Below, piece by piece: positions 26,604 to 39,158 of a stretch of 64,000 nt of DNA. This DNA is from Climacteris rufus. Taxonomy: Eukaryota; Chordata; Aves; Passeriformes; Climacteridae. Location: the NCBI GenBank assembly GCA_013398175.1, contig VZRZ01006174.1:1-64000 (forward strand), given 5' to 3'. A program made the translations under genes and the position numbers. The notes below the pieces were generated by a model that was not told the origin of the DNA, made no database searches, and saw only the letters and a list, made by a program, of their open reading frames with translations. The stretch's first letter is position 1; each line of letters begins with the position of its first letter.

Positions 26604-28559
26604 ACTGCTTGGGCTGAGCTGTCAAAGACTTTAACAGAAAACATTAAAAATTTCGAAATCATAAATTTCAGGCATTTGGCCTACAATTCAAATTTGGCCA
26701 AAACCATTGCAAAATGAAGCAATGAAGTCAGATTTGCCACAGGCAGGAAATGAGACAGACTACTTTAAGACCCTCTGCATTGACTTAAAAATAGCAGTGG
26801 TCATTTACTTGTGAGTACTTCTGAATAGTTGGTTTCTGCACCCTCCTGACAAATTTTCAAGTGTGGCATTTCAGGAATACTGCAGTTCATGGCTACTATC
26901 AATGGCAAAGGTTTGGTGCCCCACACTTTTAATAAGCAAACCCATTGTTTCCTTGCTGATATCTCCAGGTACCTTTCTGATTTCACTGCCCTGTGACAGT
27001 CCCAGTAAGCTGAACTTGTGGCTTGATGCAGTAAGGGCACTTGGTGTGACTAGGAATGCTGTGTCATCACCAAGGTTATGCTAAAGGGGTTGGCAGCTCT
27101 GCAAGTAGTGTGGGAACCTCAGGTATTAAAAACATGTGAAAGGAAATTGAAAGTTTTTGCATTCATCTCCTCTCAGCATTATTGTTCACATGATGGCAAA
27201 GGGTATTAACCAAAGGTGCTGCCCTATTTTAGAGGAATTCACACAGATTTTGGCTATCAGATAAGTCCAGGACTGAAATTCTAGCTCTTATCATTCACTT
27301 GTTGGGTGGCAGCTGGCAGGCAAGAGTGAATATCACAGGACTATGCTGAAGGTCTGTGATGGTTTGTCTTTTCTGGGCAAGGTAGCTTCAAACAAGAAGA
27401 GGAGTGAGAGAAGATGAAAACAGTGACATTGGTGTAGCAGTAAAGAGAGAGGGAACAAATTTAAATCCACGCATCTTAGAAAACAAAGGATTATTTTTGT
27501 TTTACTCCTGTCTGATAATAATAATAAAAATGTTAATATTATGGTTCCAACTTTAATGGGAGCAGTGTCACTGTATCAAATGACATAGCTTAAAAATTAA
27601 AATTACTGATGTTTTTGACATGAGTAAAGTTTTTTCCTTAAAGGGTACCTTTTTGAAAATAGATTTATCTCTGCAAAATAAGAAAAGCAAATTTAATATC
27701 CTACAGCATTCAGAGATACTGTGAGGTTATTACAGTGACTTGTTTATCATTTCGTCAAGAAATGTTATTCACTGAACTGTCTGGACCTCTTCTTGTCAAA
27801 GGAATTTGTCTCTGTAATAGAAGCACAATGGGACTCCACAAGCTCTGCTTTATGCAATGTCTGGTCCTTCTCTGGTTTTATTTCTCTTTTATGCTTTTCT
27901 CCCTAATCAAATAAAAAAGGTCTTCCTACCATAGGAGATCCTTTCCCATAAAAGATCACTTGATTACCTTAAACCTTACATTATTAGTCAAATGACTGGT
28001 TTGCATCTGCATTACTGCATGTGATTTGAAAATTACTGTATTTTCCACTGTTGATGTGCCTGGAGTCTGCCAGTCTCAGAAATGAAATTGTTCTTAAACC
28101 TTTTTTTAACAATCATGTTTTCTGAAAGATACCAATCCAAAGACAAAATTAAGGGGCAGCTAAATTTTAGGCAAGTGTTCTTTGACTTAAGATATTGTAC
28201 AACTAAGATAGGGATATTAGTGTGTGTTACTTAAATCCCTGTAAATCCCTGACATCTATTTTGGAGCTATATTAAATTGCATTAGCATCATTATTACCTT
28301 TACCCTTGCTGACATGTCTGTGACTGCTGCAGCACAAAAGCCTAGACTAGAGACAGAGAGTACTAAGAAACAATAAGCAAAAGGGGAAGTAAAAAGAGAG
28401 TATTGGCTGGAGTAGTGGTTGCCAAGCTGGGGAAGGGAAGGCTTTTGAGCTGAGGATGGCCTTGAAAGACAAGCAGGTGGGTCTTCACACATGAAAAGTA
28501 GAGCAAGAAGTGTATTCTTCCAAATAGCATAATTGCTTCCAGTTTTCAAATCTGTGAGA

Positions 28560-29330
28560 TCCTAAAAAAAGATTTGAGGAGGAAAAAGTAGAGAATTGGA
28601 AGGGGCAGCTATGCAGTTTGACTCTCAGAAGTGACTCAGAGATATACAAGGCTTTCCAGAAGAAACTAAGGTAACTTGAAAACTAGATTAGAGACAAAGG
28701 GAGCTAAAAAACAAATAAGACACATATAAAATTAAATGTGACCTAAAAATAGTCAGGAGATTGAAGTCCTTTCTTAATATTGCCTTTAGCAAGAAATGGA
28801 ATAAAAAAGAAGGCTTGGCAATTAGAAGAAAACTGAGATAATGTAACAACAGTTACTGATAAAACGCCAGATTTAGTAGTACTTGGAAAATGCAAAGAGA
28901 GGCAAATCAATCATTCCAGATGATGCTTAATCACTGACATTCTCTGAATATTCGACCACTTACAAAGACCACTAGCAACTGGGATGGCACCAGAAACTCA
29001 GGAAAAGAAAAGGCATTGCTCAGGACCAAAATAAAAGGGATGAGTGATAACAGCAACTACTATCCAGTATGGATAGCAAATAGATAAAATGTGCTGTGTG
29101 ATTTCATTGTGCTTTCATGAAAGGATCACAACACTGAGGAAAGAGACAGCAGTTTATGTCAAAATTTTGTATGATCTTTCACCTGTGTTTTTCTTACTAT
29201 GTGGATAAATTAGAGCAACATTTTTGAGGTGAACAACAGAAATTGTTGTGGTCTGGAGAAATCAGTTAGGAAAGATATAGAGAGCTAAAATATTATGGCA
29301 GTTATACAGTGACTGACGGAAGAAAATGCA
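28560..29330 (+). mobile_element. Possible decayed CR1/L3-like LINE ORF2 remnant
   Basis: The segment is purine-rich like a LINE sense strand. Near 29040-29085 one frame reads SDNSNYYPV, similar to the N-Y-R-P-V/I block of CR1/L2-type reverse transcriptases. About 120 bp further on, a block around 29205-29235 (GATAAATTAGAG...) resembles the DKLEKYG region that follows the conserved F-D-x-V-x-H motif. Stops and frameshifts are frequent, so this would be an old copy. The evidence is by-eye resemblance only, and ends are approximate. It could instead be ordinary intronic sequence. Confidence 0.35.
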
Positions 29331-30439
29331 GCAAGAAATGACTACTTGGAAGATTTGAACATTGAGGTGAAAGAAGAACAGAGGTATGTCACCTTATAGG
29401 AGCTTATTAGGTCATAGAATATTACTACAAGTCTTTGTCCTGGCAGAGAAACAGATAAGGAAATTCCAGAAATCTCATCCCTGCCTACCTCAGTAGGTCA
29501 GATCTATCAACATTTAGTTCAGTTTAACCAGCAAATAATGTCATAGACCTCTGGAAGTCAGGTAGTAAGCATAAATCCTGATGGTAAATGAAACTGGATG
29601 ATCTTGTTCTTTGTAAAATGCAAATAAAATTGGTTTGGACTATTTTGTCTCTGATTCTCAGCCTTTACAATTTAATCTTTGTCCTCTGTGCCAAGAGCTC
29701 ACACCTGTATAGTAAAGTTATATTCCTGCGCAGGATGGCCACTACCTGGCCCAGGTTATTCCTGAAGTTAAGACTGAACACAGCTGGTAGCTTTTGAATG
29801 AAGTTAAAACTGTGCCATGGGACTTGCTGAGTTTTCTACCGTATAGATGATTGTATTCCAGGATGAATCTGTCATTAGCCTTTTCGTGTTTATTCCAAAA
29901 ACTGCAAAAGGCTTTTAAGTAGGAGGAACTGGCATAATATCATCCAGACTGTTCTTGAGCACCCTTTGTGTCATGTAACTGCATGACTCTTGGGGAGCAA
30001 AAAGAAGGACATTGTGGGTGTCTCTGAATGAAAGAAAAGAAATTATATGTGTAATTAGGTCAGAGAGATCCACACACAAATAGAGTTCAAGTTCCCAGCT
30101 TTTAGAACGCTGCTGGGATATCCATATGCACTCTCAAATGGGAGAATCTTTCTATCTCATTCCTACTGAGTCTCTCAGTCGAAGCCCATTATAATTCTAC
30201 TGTGCAGCAGATCTGCAATTTCCACCTTAAATGGCTAAAAAACTATTTAACGGTCTGTAAAGTTTAAGAGGTCTTGTAATGACAGCTTCACAAAGGCAAT
30301 TGTTGATCTTGGCACAACTAGAGCCTGATACAATGAAGTTAGGTGTTAGTAAGTCTTTTTTACAATGTCTCATGAAATCCTGATTTTCATGCTAATTCAG
30401 ATAGTCTTTTGACATGGAAATTTAGTAACTGGACCACAG

Positions 30440-30560
30440 CTGAAAATTAATAATAAATATACAAAAATAATAATTATAAATAAGTAAAAATATATTTGAC
30501 AATTAATAAAGATATCTAAATACATATATAAATAAATATAGAAATAAATATATTTCTATT
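30440..30560. repeat. AT-rich low-complexity block
   Basis: About 120 bp composed almost only of A and T, with repeated AAATA(T) words (TAAATAAATATA-type). It is simple sequence that probably expanded by slippage. Confidence 0.75.
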
Positions 30561-32329
30561 TAGTAAATTAGGGAGAATTGTCTAGCAGAAAGCTAGAGAT
30601 ATTATGAAAATGAGCATGAAAATGAGGAAAATTAGGCTTCATTCTCTAGTTTTCAAAATTCAATGGATTCTAGTTCAGGGAAATATACTGGTATTCTCTA
30701 TGATGAAAAAAAAAAAAGACAAGATTAAATACCTTGGAAGACACAAGGATGGAACAGAGAGCAAGTCTGATGAGTGATTGCAGTGTAGGAAAAGAGCAAA
30801 ACCATCCTGTACAACACGAGACTGAACAGCACCAAATAACTCAGGGGAATATAATGACTACTTTTCTGGTCCTGTTTCAGCAGTGTGGCTGGCAGCCTTT
30901 CCAGGCACATTGTCTTCACAAGAGACTCACACATAAGGAAGCTCCAGTTAGGAAACAGGAGAAATCATAGAAACAGAAGGCTGATCAACTTAAAATTAAA
31001 TTTTACAACAGTTACTAGGCCTGAATACTGGGTTTCAAAGAAGTCAGTCATTTCAGACTATGTTTAAATTGGTTGGATGCAGCAGTAATTCCAAGAAGGC
31101 CTGTTACTGAATCCATGTGGTTGAGTGAGATTTTGGCCGCTTTTATTTATCAGCAGGGAAGATAAGATTTCATGCACTATATATTTGCTGAAAAATTATT
31201 TTGAATGATTTAGGGTGGTCTGAAAGTTTAGAACAATTAATTAAATGAAATTAAATAAATAATCATTGACCCTGACTATCTTTTTTAATCTCTGCAATAT
31301 TTTCTGAGACCAACTGGCCTCCTGAGGAAGGAATATGTCATATCTCATGTGACATCTAACCTGGACTGAGCATAGTGGCAGAAAATTCCCTTTTAAAAGA
31401 TAATCCTGTCCTGACAGATGGATGGAGTAGATAGATAGTAATACTTTTATTGATATATGATCTGCTTATAACAGATAACAGCTCTTTTTGTTTTTAATTT
31501 ATCCAAGTCTTACAGTTCAATATAATACATCTATTGAAGTAGCAGAGGATTGCACAGGCAATCCTGAGGACAGAATTAGCCCCTCTTATTCTATTCTGCT
31601 TCTTTTGTTCATTTTAGGCAACCCTCTCAGTGTTTACAGTGCTTAAAATCAATCATACTCAGGCATGTACTTCTCATCTCGGACATAAGAATTTCAACTC
31701 TGAAAGCACTAGATTTAGAAGCAAAAGTTTTTTTTAATCAATTTTCAGAAACAAAAAGCCATTCAAAAATCTGACAGTGGGCTAAAATATCATTGTTTCA
31801 AAGAAAATAAATTGTCTTTTAAAATGTTTCAGTATCTGGAAACAGCATGATATGGGCTAAATTATTTGTAACTTGTAAGCCTTTAAAGCTGCACCAGATA
31901 TTTGCTCATCGTCAATCTCCCAGAACAGTTATATCCATTTCTCACAGACGGTATATACATGTCAGTAGTAGATCAGAGAAAACAATTATGAGTCATGATG
32001 TAGGGGAAAGGAACTGTTGACTCTGCACTTCTTTTGGTTTAATGATTCAAAGAACAGAGATGTTGTTGAAACATGAAGTCTGGAAGACTCTTAGAGTTGA
32101 TCAGCTTTGCTTTGAGGTTGTTCACCTTGCTAGTAAAGATTTTATTGGAAATAACTGTGTATTATATACTGGAGATTAAAGAAAGAAACTAGAAAGTACA
32201 GTTCTGAGTATTTGCAGATGCATAATTACCTTATGAATTGCATTAATTTCTTCCTTTTTTTGAAATCAAAATACATTTGCTTGAATTGTTGGACGAATGT
32301 CACAGCAGAGAGGATCTAAATTTATATGG

Positions 32330-32374
32330 TCTTAAGAAGTTAAATCTTAAGAAGTTAATTCTTAAGCAGCTAAT
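32330..32374. repeat. 15-bp tandem repeat, three copies
   Basis: The unit TCTTAAGAAGTTAA(A/T) occurs at 32330-32344 and 32345-32359, with a diverged third copy (TCTTAAGCAGCTAAT) at 32360-32374. TCTTAAGA is itself palindromic. Confidence 0.85.
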
Positions 32375-35300
32375 GTCTAAGCTTTTTAAGTTTCCTAATC
32401 AGAGCGGCTGTAGACTGCATATAATGAAAAAAAGCTGAAGGAAAATGTGAGTAGAAACCTTTCTATTGATCACAACAAATTCCAGTAAAAGAGGAAAGAA
32501 ATCCTAACTCTCAATTGTTTGAGGAGTCTTACCCAGCTTTACACAGCTTTTGGCTCATAAGCAGAAGTATTTTTTAAAAGAAATAATGAGATGACACTTG
32601 AGCCTTGGATTCTAAAATCTTACATTATCATTCCCTCAGAGTGTTCTCCTTATAAACTTTTCCAAATCAAGTGTTGTGTTCTGTTTTTCTATGGTGTTAG
32701 CATCGTAGACAAACCATCTGTAAGCATCTGGAGTGTCTTCATCTGAGACATCCTCTGTCCAGCTAGAAGGGATGCCATCCATAAGTAGATAACTTAAACC
32801 AGGGATCTCAACTAACCTCTTCTACGCCAGGCAACGTAACAGCTACTTGTGAGAGTGCACAGTGGCGTGTGATGTAACCGGAGTGTGTAGACACACTGAT
32901 GTGAAATGGACTCAGCACTGCTGCAAGAGAAGTATTGCAGGTTAAAAGGTGCCAGACTGCTCTGAAAATTGGCTCACTTTTTGAAGTTTTAAAACAACCT
33001 TATGGGAACTCCTCTGGAGTCCTTATGAGTTATATTTAGAACAAAACAAAATATCTTTGGGTGTAACACCATCTGTTTGTGATGTACAGTATTTAAGAAA
33101 ATCCATTTAAACCAAGGGGCAAAACGTCTGGCCTGATGAACCTGCTAAACCCTGCCTTTGCTGCAACATGTTCAGAAAGAGAAGGTTACCTGAGATAAAC
33201 TCAGCCAGGTGCTACTGGGGCAGCTGCGAGGGCTTTGGCTGTGCCACCCGCGCACTCCTCGGCCCTGCCCCTCGCAGCCACACCATTACACATCCCCTCA
33301 TTAAAGCCCCATCTTCCCTTTGCTGTTCCAGATGAAATTCTTGTTTCCCTGGGAGATATTCCTGACAAAATGCTCAGGGTTCTGCTGATGTGTGCAGTTC
33401 TGTTCTGCTGAGTCTTCCCTAGCACAAACATCTCACACAGTTTTAAAGAAGAAGGCACTCTTTTATATCATAAGGAAAAGATTTAACACTACTTTGCAAA
33501 GAAATTCCAAGAGCAAAACTTATGTGACGTGGATTGGATCACAGTCATAATTTTATGAGTATTTTAACCTCCTGTTTATATTTACTATAACAGAAATGCC
33601 CATACAGGATCAGATCCCACACACACAAAAGATTTTTGCAATTACTTAAAAGCTTACAGAAAATAATTTAGAAATAGCTGTATTTATATTTAAAAATTAA
33701 GTGTATTTGGGAGAGAGATAAAAGACAGTGTTTCCAAAAATGATCTCTGTGTATATCTGCTGTGGGTAATATTTAAAAAAGACACATTGGTCTCATTTTT
33801 GGAAGATACATGCATATGTTTTAGCATGGCCTTCCTAAATTTGAAATAGCTGTTCATTCACTTCTTAATTTCGTGGCAATTAGGGGAAATTATAAATATT
33901 TTTAAAACTGCATTGATCTTTATAGAAACTCTAGTGGTTTCACAACCATTCTATAACATTTACTCCAACGTCAATATTCCAGAAACCCCGGATACTGGAT
34001 CAGATCCTAAAGTGCTTAATTACTGCTTTTATGCACTGCAATCAATAGGAATGTTGCTTGCACTAAATACTTTGTTGGCATAGCCAGAATAGAGCATATT
34101 TCATTGCTGAGAATGACAGAAGAAAACAATCTAAGTTGTTTAGCTGTAAAATTAAAAAGTGCTTTTCAAAGTGCAATAAGCTTATCCTTCTCTAATGAAA
34201 TGAATAGCACTATAAAATGACAATTGTTATATTTCAGTATTTACTTGGAATAACACATTATTCTTTTGTTGTAGGCAACATAACATTCATAAAATTTATC
34301 TGATTCTTTCATTCTGCTTGTGTTGTTAGCCTTTGTCATTGTTTTTTCAAAAGGTAATTACATTCACAGAAATTAAGATTCAATCAAAGTATTTCACATT
34401 TTAGAACACTTGGACAAAAACAAACTGGAGGCCGATACTTCACATCTTTAATTGGTGCAGTAGATGAAGTTTAATGCTCTGATACTTGGGCTTCAATAAA
34501 ATACACAGATTTCAGTGCAAGAACGGTTTAGTTAATAAAACCATATTGAAATAGGTAGTAGGAATGGCTTAAGCTTACATGTGGTGTAAACACAGAAGTC
34601 AGTTGTGCAACACAAAAAGTATCTTCTGACATAAATAAGTAACTGCTTACGTGAATAAGCATTAAGACTGGAGGATAAAGATCTTGCCCTTCCTTTCAGG
34701 AAGGAGTTTCCATACTGTTTCTATCTTCTTTAAGAACTCAATAAATCCACCTGACAGACTGGAAAGACCATAACCTTTACTGTGTCTTGCTTAATTTGAC
34801 CCCTTTCTAGCATAGGCAGCTTCCTACATGACCCATTTTCTGTATTTGCACTGTTTTGGATAGGATTCTTACTTTTTTTCCTTTTATCCCCCCTTCTTGT
34901 AAAATGTTTCTGCTCAGCTGTCATTTCTAGTCTTTGCTTAAAATAGTGATAAAAAGCTGTAATTATAGTGATGGAATGAAGTTAAAGGAAAAACTAACGA
35001 GATAATATTCATTCCCAGGATAATTGGTGGGCTAAACCAGTCTCTAAGCAGGAGTCTTTTAAATTTCCTGTGGATAAAATGGGTGTACGTTTATGTTGAT
35101 AAATTAGCTCTTGGATTCAGATTCCCTGAGAGTTTTCTAGGTGCGGGAGTGGTGCCTAGAGCAGTTGGAGACATAAGATAGTGGTTGAGAGACGCACTTT
35201 CTGCACTGATCCCTGGAGATGCACTCAGCTGCAGTGGGACCTGTTCAGGTGGGCTGTGAGAGAAGTGAGAGTTTCAGATCATTCCTCTCCTTTGCTGTAT

Positions 35301-37720
35301 CTACAGAACAGTTTGTGACTTTTAAGCAAGGAGCTGACCTAAAGGGTGTCTCCTGCTAAAGTGTCTGTTAAATGATGAGCAACCAGAATGTCTACAAATA
35401 TTTGGTGAAGATCACAGAGCTCTTATTAAAGACTGGTTGAAGCCTTCTGGTGTATGAGATAGGGTCAGTAGTGAGTTGTGCTACATGTTTGTATCACTCT
35501 TTGCTAACACAAAGGCAGAGCATGCATGTGGGCAGTCTGTGCAACAGAAGACAGTGTCCTTTCTGAATCCACTCATATTGATCATCCACTCATGGACAGG
35601 GTGTGCATATGCCCTTGGCAGAGGGCAGGAGTTGTGTTTCCCTTTCCCTTTCCCTTTTGTAGCACAACAAATCCCTTTTCTCACCACCCCAGGCACCCCA
35701 GGCACCAGTAGTGTAATTGGCCCTTGCTGGTGAGTACACTGGAGAAAGCCTGCCTGGTTGTTCCCCATACAAGAACCACTCTTAGGTTGGCTGTATTGCT
35801 TGAGTTCATACTTCACTTTCATCTCTAGGGCTGTCTAGAAAAAACAGCATTCTCAGGCACAGATATAATTATGCATTAATATACTTAAATGCAAACTATT
35901 GTTGATGGAGGTGATTAGGTGCTGAATATGTGCTTTTCTCCTGACACTGAATTAAGGTGGGTAGTACATGCTTATGTTTCATGGGTGTATGTTTACACAA
36001 ATTGAATCTGAACTGAAGAAAGCTCTTGTAAGGGGAGAAAAACTGCATCTAGATTAAGGATTTAATAAGACCCTCTATCCTGAAAGTCTGAAAGACAGGA
36101 CCATACTATTCTCCATTTATATCAATATCAATAAAAATTAGTGTCCTTTAAGATTTTTCATTGTACATATGGGATAGTGGATTATTGTCCTTATACACCC
36201 TGCTTAAATTTTGATGCTCTAAAAATGCCGTTTTGGCCACCAGAGGGCAATGATTTCTTCTATTCCTCAAACCAGAAGTAATCTATTTTGAGTGAGAGTC
36301 AGATGTTAATATAACTCCCTGACATTTTTGAGCTTTGTAGTACGTACACTTTCACCTGTAAGTTCAAAACTGGCTGCTCTTTGTAGCGTCTCAAAATTTC
36401 TCACTTGTGATACTTAATTAGTCTATGTGAAGCAACTGTGATTTTTCAGTTCATTTTTTCAGTTACAGATGTCTACAACACAGAATTTATAGTTGACCCC
36501 TGTTCTGGCAGGTCATTTAAGATCAAATGAAAGTGTGGGAAAAGTAGGCAAAATATGACACTAAAGAATAGCCTCTCAACACTCAAGGATTAAAAGTGTC
36601 TGTTCCTTGGGTTTCCTTTGTCACTAGCACTTGCATTTCTTTATCTGTCTATCTATTTATCTACACACAAACATCTAAACTCTGTCTTTAGACTGGATAG
36701 ATTTAATTTTTACTAAAAACCATAGTAAAATTCTTTTCATATATGATATCTTAATATGTATTAATTTGAGTAAGATTTATCCCTATTACATGTTGCCCAT
36801 TGAGTTATTTTTTCTAACTGGATTTTGAGACATTATCACAGCTTACAATTAAAATTTCAGTAGAATGAGTTAGAAGCTATTTGGAAAAAAGCTATTGAAG
36901 GATGTTATCTCTATCTTGTAAAAACTTTTCATGCCAAAATGAAGATTTAGTAGACAAGCTGTCAGAAAGCTGCTGGACTTTGTACCCCAAAGCTCCTGGA
37001 GATACCACTGAATAACTGGGGTTAACAGATTTGCAGTTTTTCATGTTTTTAAATTATGCTCTTAAAGCATGCATGACTGATGAATTCATCTTGACTAATG
37101 TTTATTCATCCTGGCCTGTTTTGCGGAGTTTCTGAGTGGTCAGCTGGCCCATTGTGGTCACCAGGCTCCCAAAAATCAGACCACTTCTCTGAAGTGGAGC
37201 ACAAATATGGATGTCCTTTGATATGGACCCTTAGTATTTTGATAGAATTATGAACTTGAGATATGTGGAATAGATATAAAAAGGACCATTATGGCCCTGC
37301 TGTTTCTATTTGCACCATCTACTAGGTCCTCTAGACAGGGAGAGGAGTGTGTCTGCAAGAGAAAGAAGCTTTAGCATCTGTTTCAGAGCAGATGCTCAGC
37401 ATCATGTGCTACCCAAATTAGCTGGCCACCAGCCTCAACCTTGCTGGAGTCAGGTCCTGTCCTAATATTTGAAAGAGCAATCCTTTGCAGTAAGAACTCT
37501 TGCTGAGTGACCTGTGGATTTATTAATTACAAATCAAGCTGAGCTGTCACATGAACCTTCTGTTCTTGTGTTCAAAGCCATAAAAGTTTTAACTTAGCAA
37601 ATACTGATTGCAGCTAACATGCTTTGTGAGATCCTTCATAGATATGATTTCTAAAACACATCAGTGATACTGAGAAAGGTTTGAACGAGTATTTGTTGTA
37701 GAGAAGCTTAACAGATTGCT

Positions 37721-37736
37721 AAAAAAAAAAAAAAAA
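37721..37736. repeat. A16 homopolymer
   Basis: Sixteen consecutive A residues. No retrocopy body is recognisable upstream, and no target duplication was found. Confidence 0.9.
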
Positions 37737-38390
37737 GGAGAGAGTAAGCATTTAGATTATTACTGTTTTTCAGACTTACCAGAGTAGTTCGTGGCATGTA
37801 GTTTTTGACATGTCAGGTTTGGAGTTGTAAGCCTTCCTTGTTACCTCCTTTGTTACCTTGAGACTCAAGTCTGTATAAGACTGATTGGGTCTTCCCCAGC
37901 CAGGTTGTGTGCTCAGTCTCAATGCACATTGTTTAATTTTATGTAGCAGGATTCATAATTTTTCCCCCTAGCACTAGCTTTGCTCCTGCAGCAGAAAGCT
38001 AAGGAAGGAGAATTGAACACTTTACAAGTATTCTGAAGGAGAATCCCCAAATGCTGGGAAATCTCTTCCAGGAGTGTAGCTGTTTTCCTGCTTTATTGTC
38101 CATCTCATGATGCTGAGAGCACTGAACACCAGTGGCCTGTTAAGAGTCTGCTGCAAAGGAGGTAAGCAGAGAACAGAGAGGTCTGTAGGCAGCTACTTCA
38201 TTGAACTCAGCATGCATCCTGCAGAGATTACGACAAATCAACTTCTGAAATATCCAGTTTGTTTCACCATTTCCTGTGGATGGGACCCCAAGCAAGAAAA
38301 GTGGGACACCACAAGTCTGTCTTAACCTGGTCAGAACTGTCCACTCCTCCATCTTTAGTGGTTGCCAAATCCATGGTGAGTTGTCAAGCT

Positions 38391-38568
38391 TTGGAGCAGG
38401 CTGCCCAGGGAAGTGGTTGTGTCACCATCCCTGGAGTTATTTATAAGATGTGTAGATATGGTGCTTAGGGACATGGTTTAGTGATGGACTTGGCAGTGCT
38501 GGGTTAACAATTGGAATTGATGATCTTATAGGTCTTTTCCAACCTAAACAATTCTATGATTCTATGGG
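38391..38568 (+). mobile_element. CR1 LINE 3' fragment, + strand
   Basis: The fragment begins with the CR1 3' UTR words TTGGAGCAGGCTGCCCAGGG and continues through the ...GTCTTTTCCAACCTAAA block. It ends in the diagnostic CR1 3' terminal repeat ATTCTATGATTCTATG near 38551-38566. It is 5'-truncated, as is normal for CR1, and has no coding capacity. The family is known to lack a poly(A) tail and to end in this 8-mer repeat. Confidence 0.9.
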
Positions 38569-39123
38569 ACAAAGCCGTTATAACACATTAGACAGTGGTC
38601 CTTGGTGCAATAAGGAATGCCAGTTTCGTGAGGCAAAAGGAGCCACTTCAAAGGCAACTTGATTCTAATTGAGAGAAGTTACATGATGCTACATTTGTTT
38701 TTGTGTGTAATGGTTTTTATGGTAATGCCAAGCAAAATGAATATGGGTTTCCAGGAGCAAGAGCTACCTTCCTGAGCTTCACCCCACTAGGCAGCCTACT
38801 GACTCCAGCTCTCCTCTTTGTCAGTGCCCTGGTGCTGGGTGGCAAGGGCATTCAATTTCATGTACAAGGTGTGTTTAAACCTAGTCACGCTGATTGCACT
38901 TAAGTTCAGCAGATACTGGAAATGTATGTACACCAGTGCCTAAATTAGTCATTCTGGGGGTGGGCTTACATTCTGTAACAAAAAAAGGAGCAGATTAAAA
39001 TAAATCAGTGTAAAGAAGTAGATTCAGAATATTAACTACACATTAGTATTCTAGATACTTAATTTTAAAAGATTAAAGCTTTTATCTAAAAAGCAAGGCA
39101 TAGAAACCCTCATGCATTCCTGG

Positions 39124-39158
39124 CATTTTCCCTATCATTTTTAATGATAGGAAAAATG
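39124..39158. repeat. 16-bp inverted repeat with 3-nt loop
   Basis: The arm CATTTTCCCTATCATT (39124-39139) is the reverse complement of 39143-39158 except for one position, with TTT between. On the - strand the single mismatch would be a G-U wobble, so an antisense transcript would form an almost perfect hairpin. It is too short for a typical pre-miRNA. Confidence 0.85.

Larger units (their letters stand above)
20139..38390. other. Intronic stretch, mostly unique sequence
   Basis: AT-rich sequence with no recognisable gene. It holds an ATT microsatellite (21936-21973), a 22-bp duplication (26560-26603), a possible decayed LINE (28560-29330), an A/T-only-like block (30440-30560), three copies of a 15-mer (32330-32374), a GC-richer patch at 33205-33300, a CCCTTT run at 35637-35656, and a 16-base A run (37721-37736). 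Open frames reach only about 113 codons and show no family resemblance. Confidence 0.5.

Noticed and set aside
33201..33458. GC-richer patch with an 85-codon - strand frame as a possible second promoter or exon
   Set aside because: CpG content is low beyond a few sites, there are no flanking consensus splice signals, and the peptide has no family resemblance.
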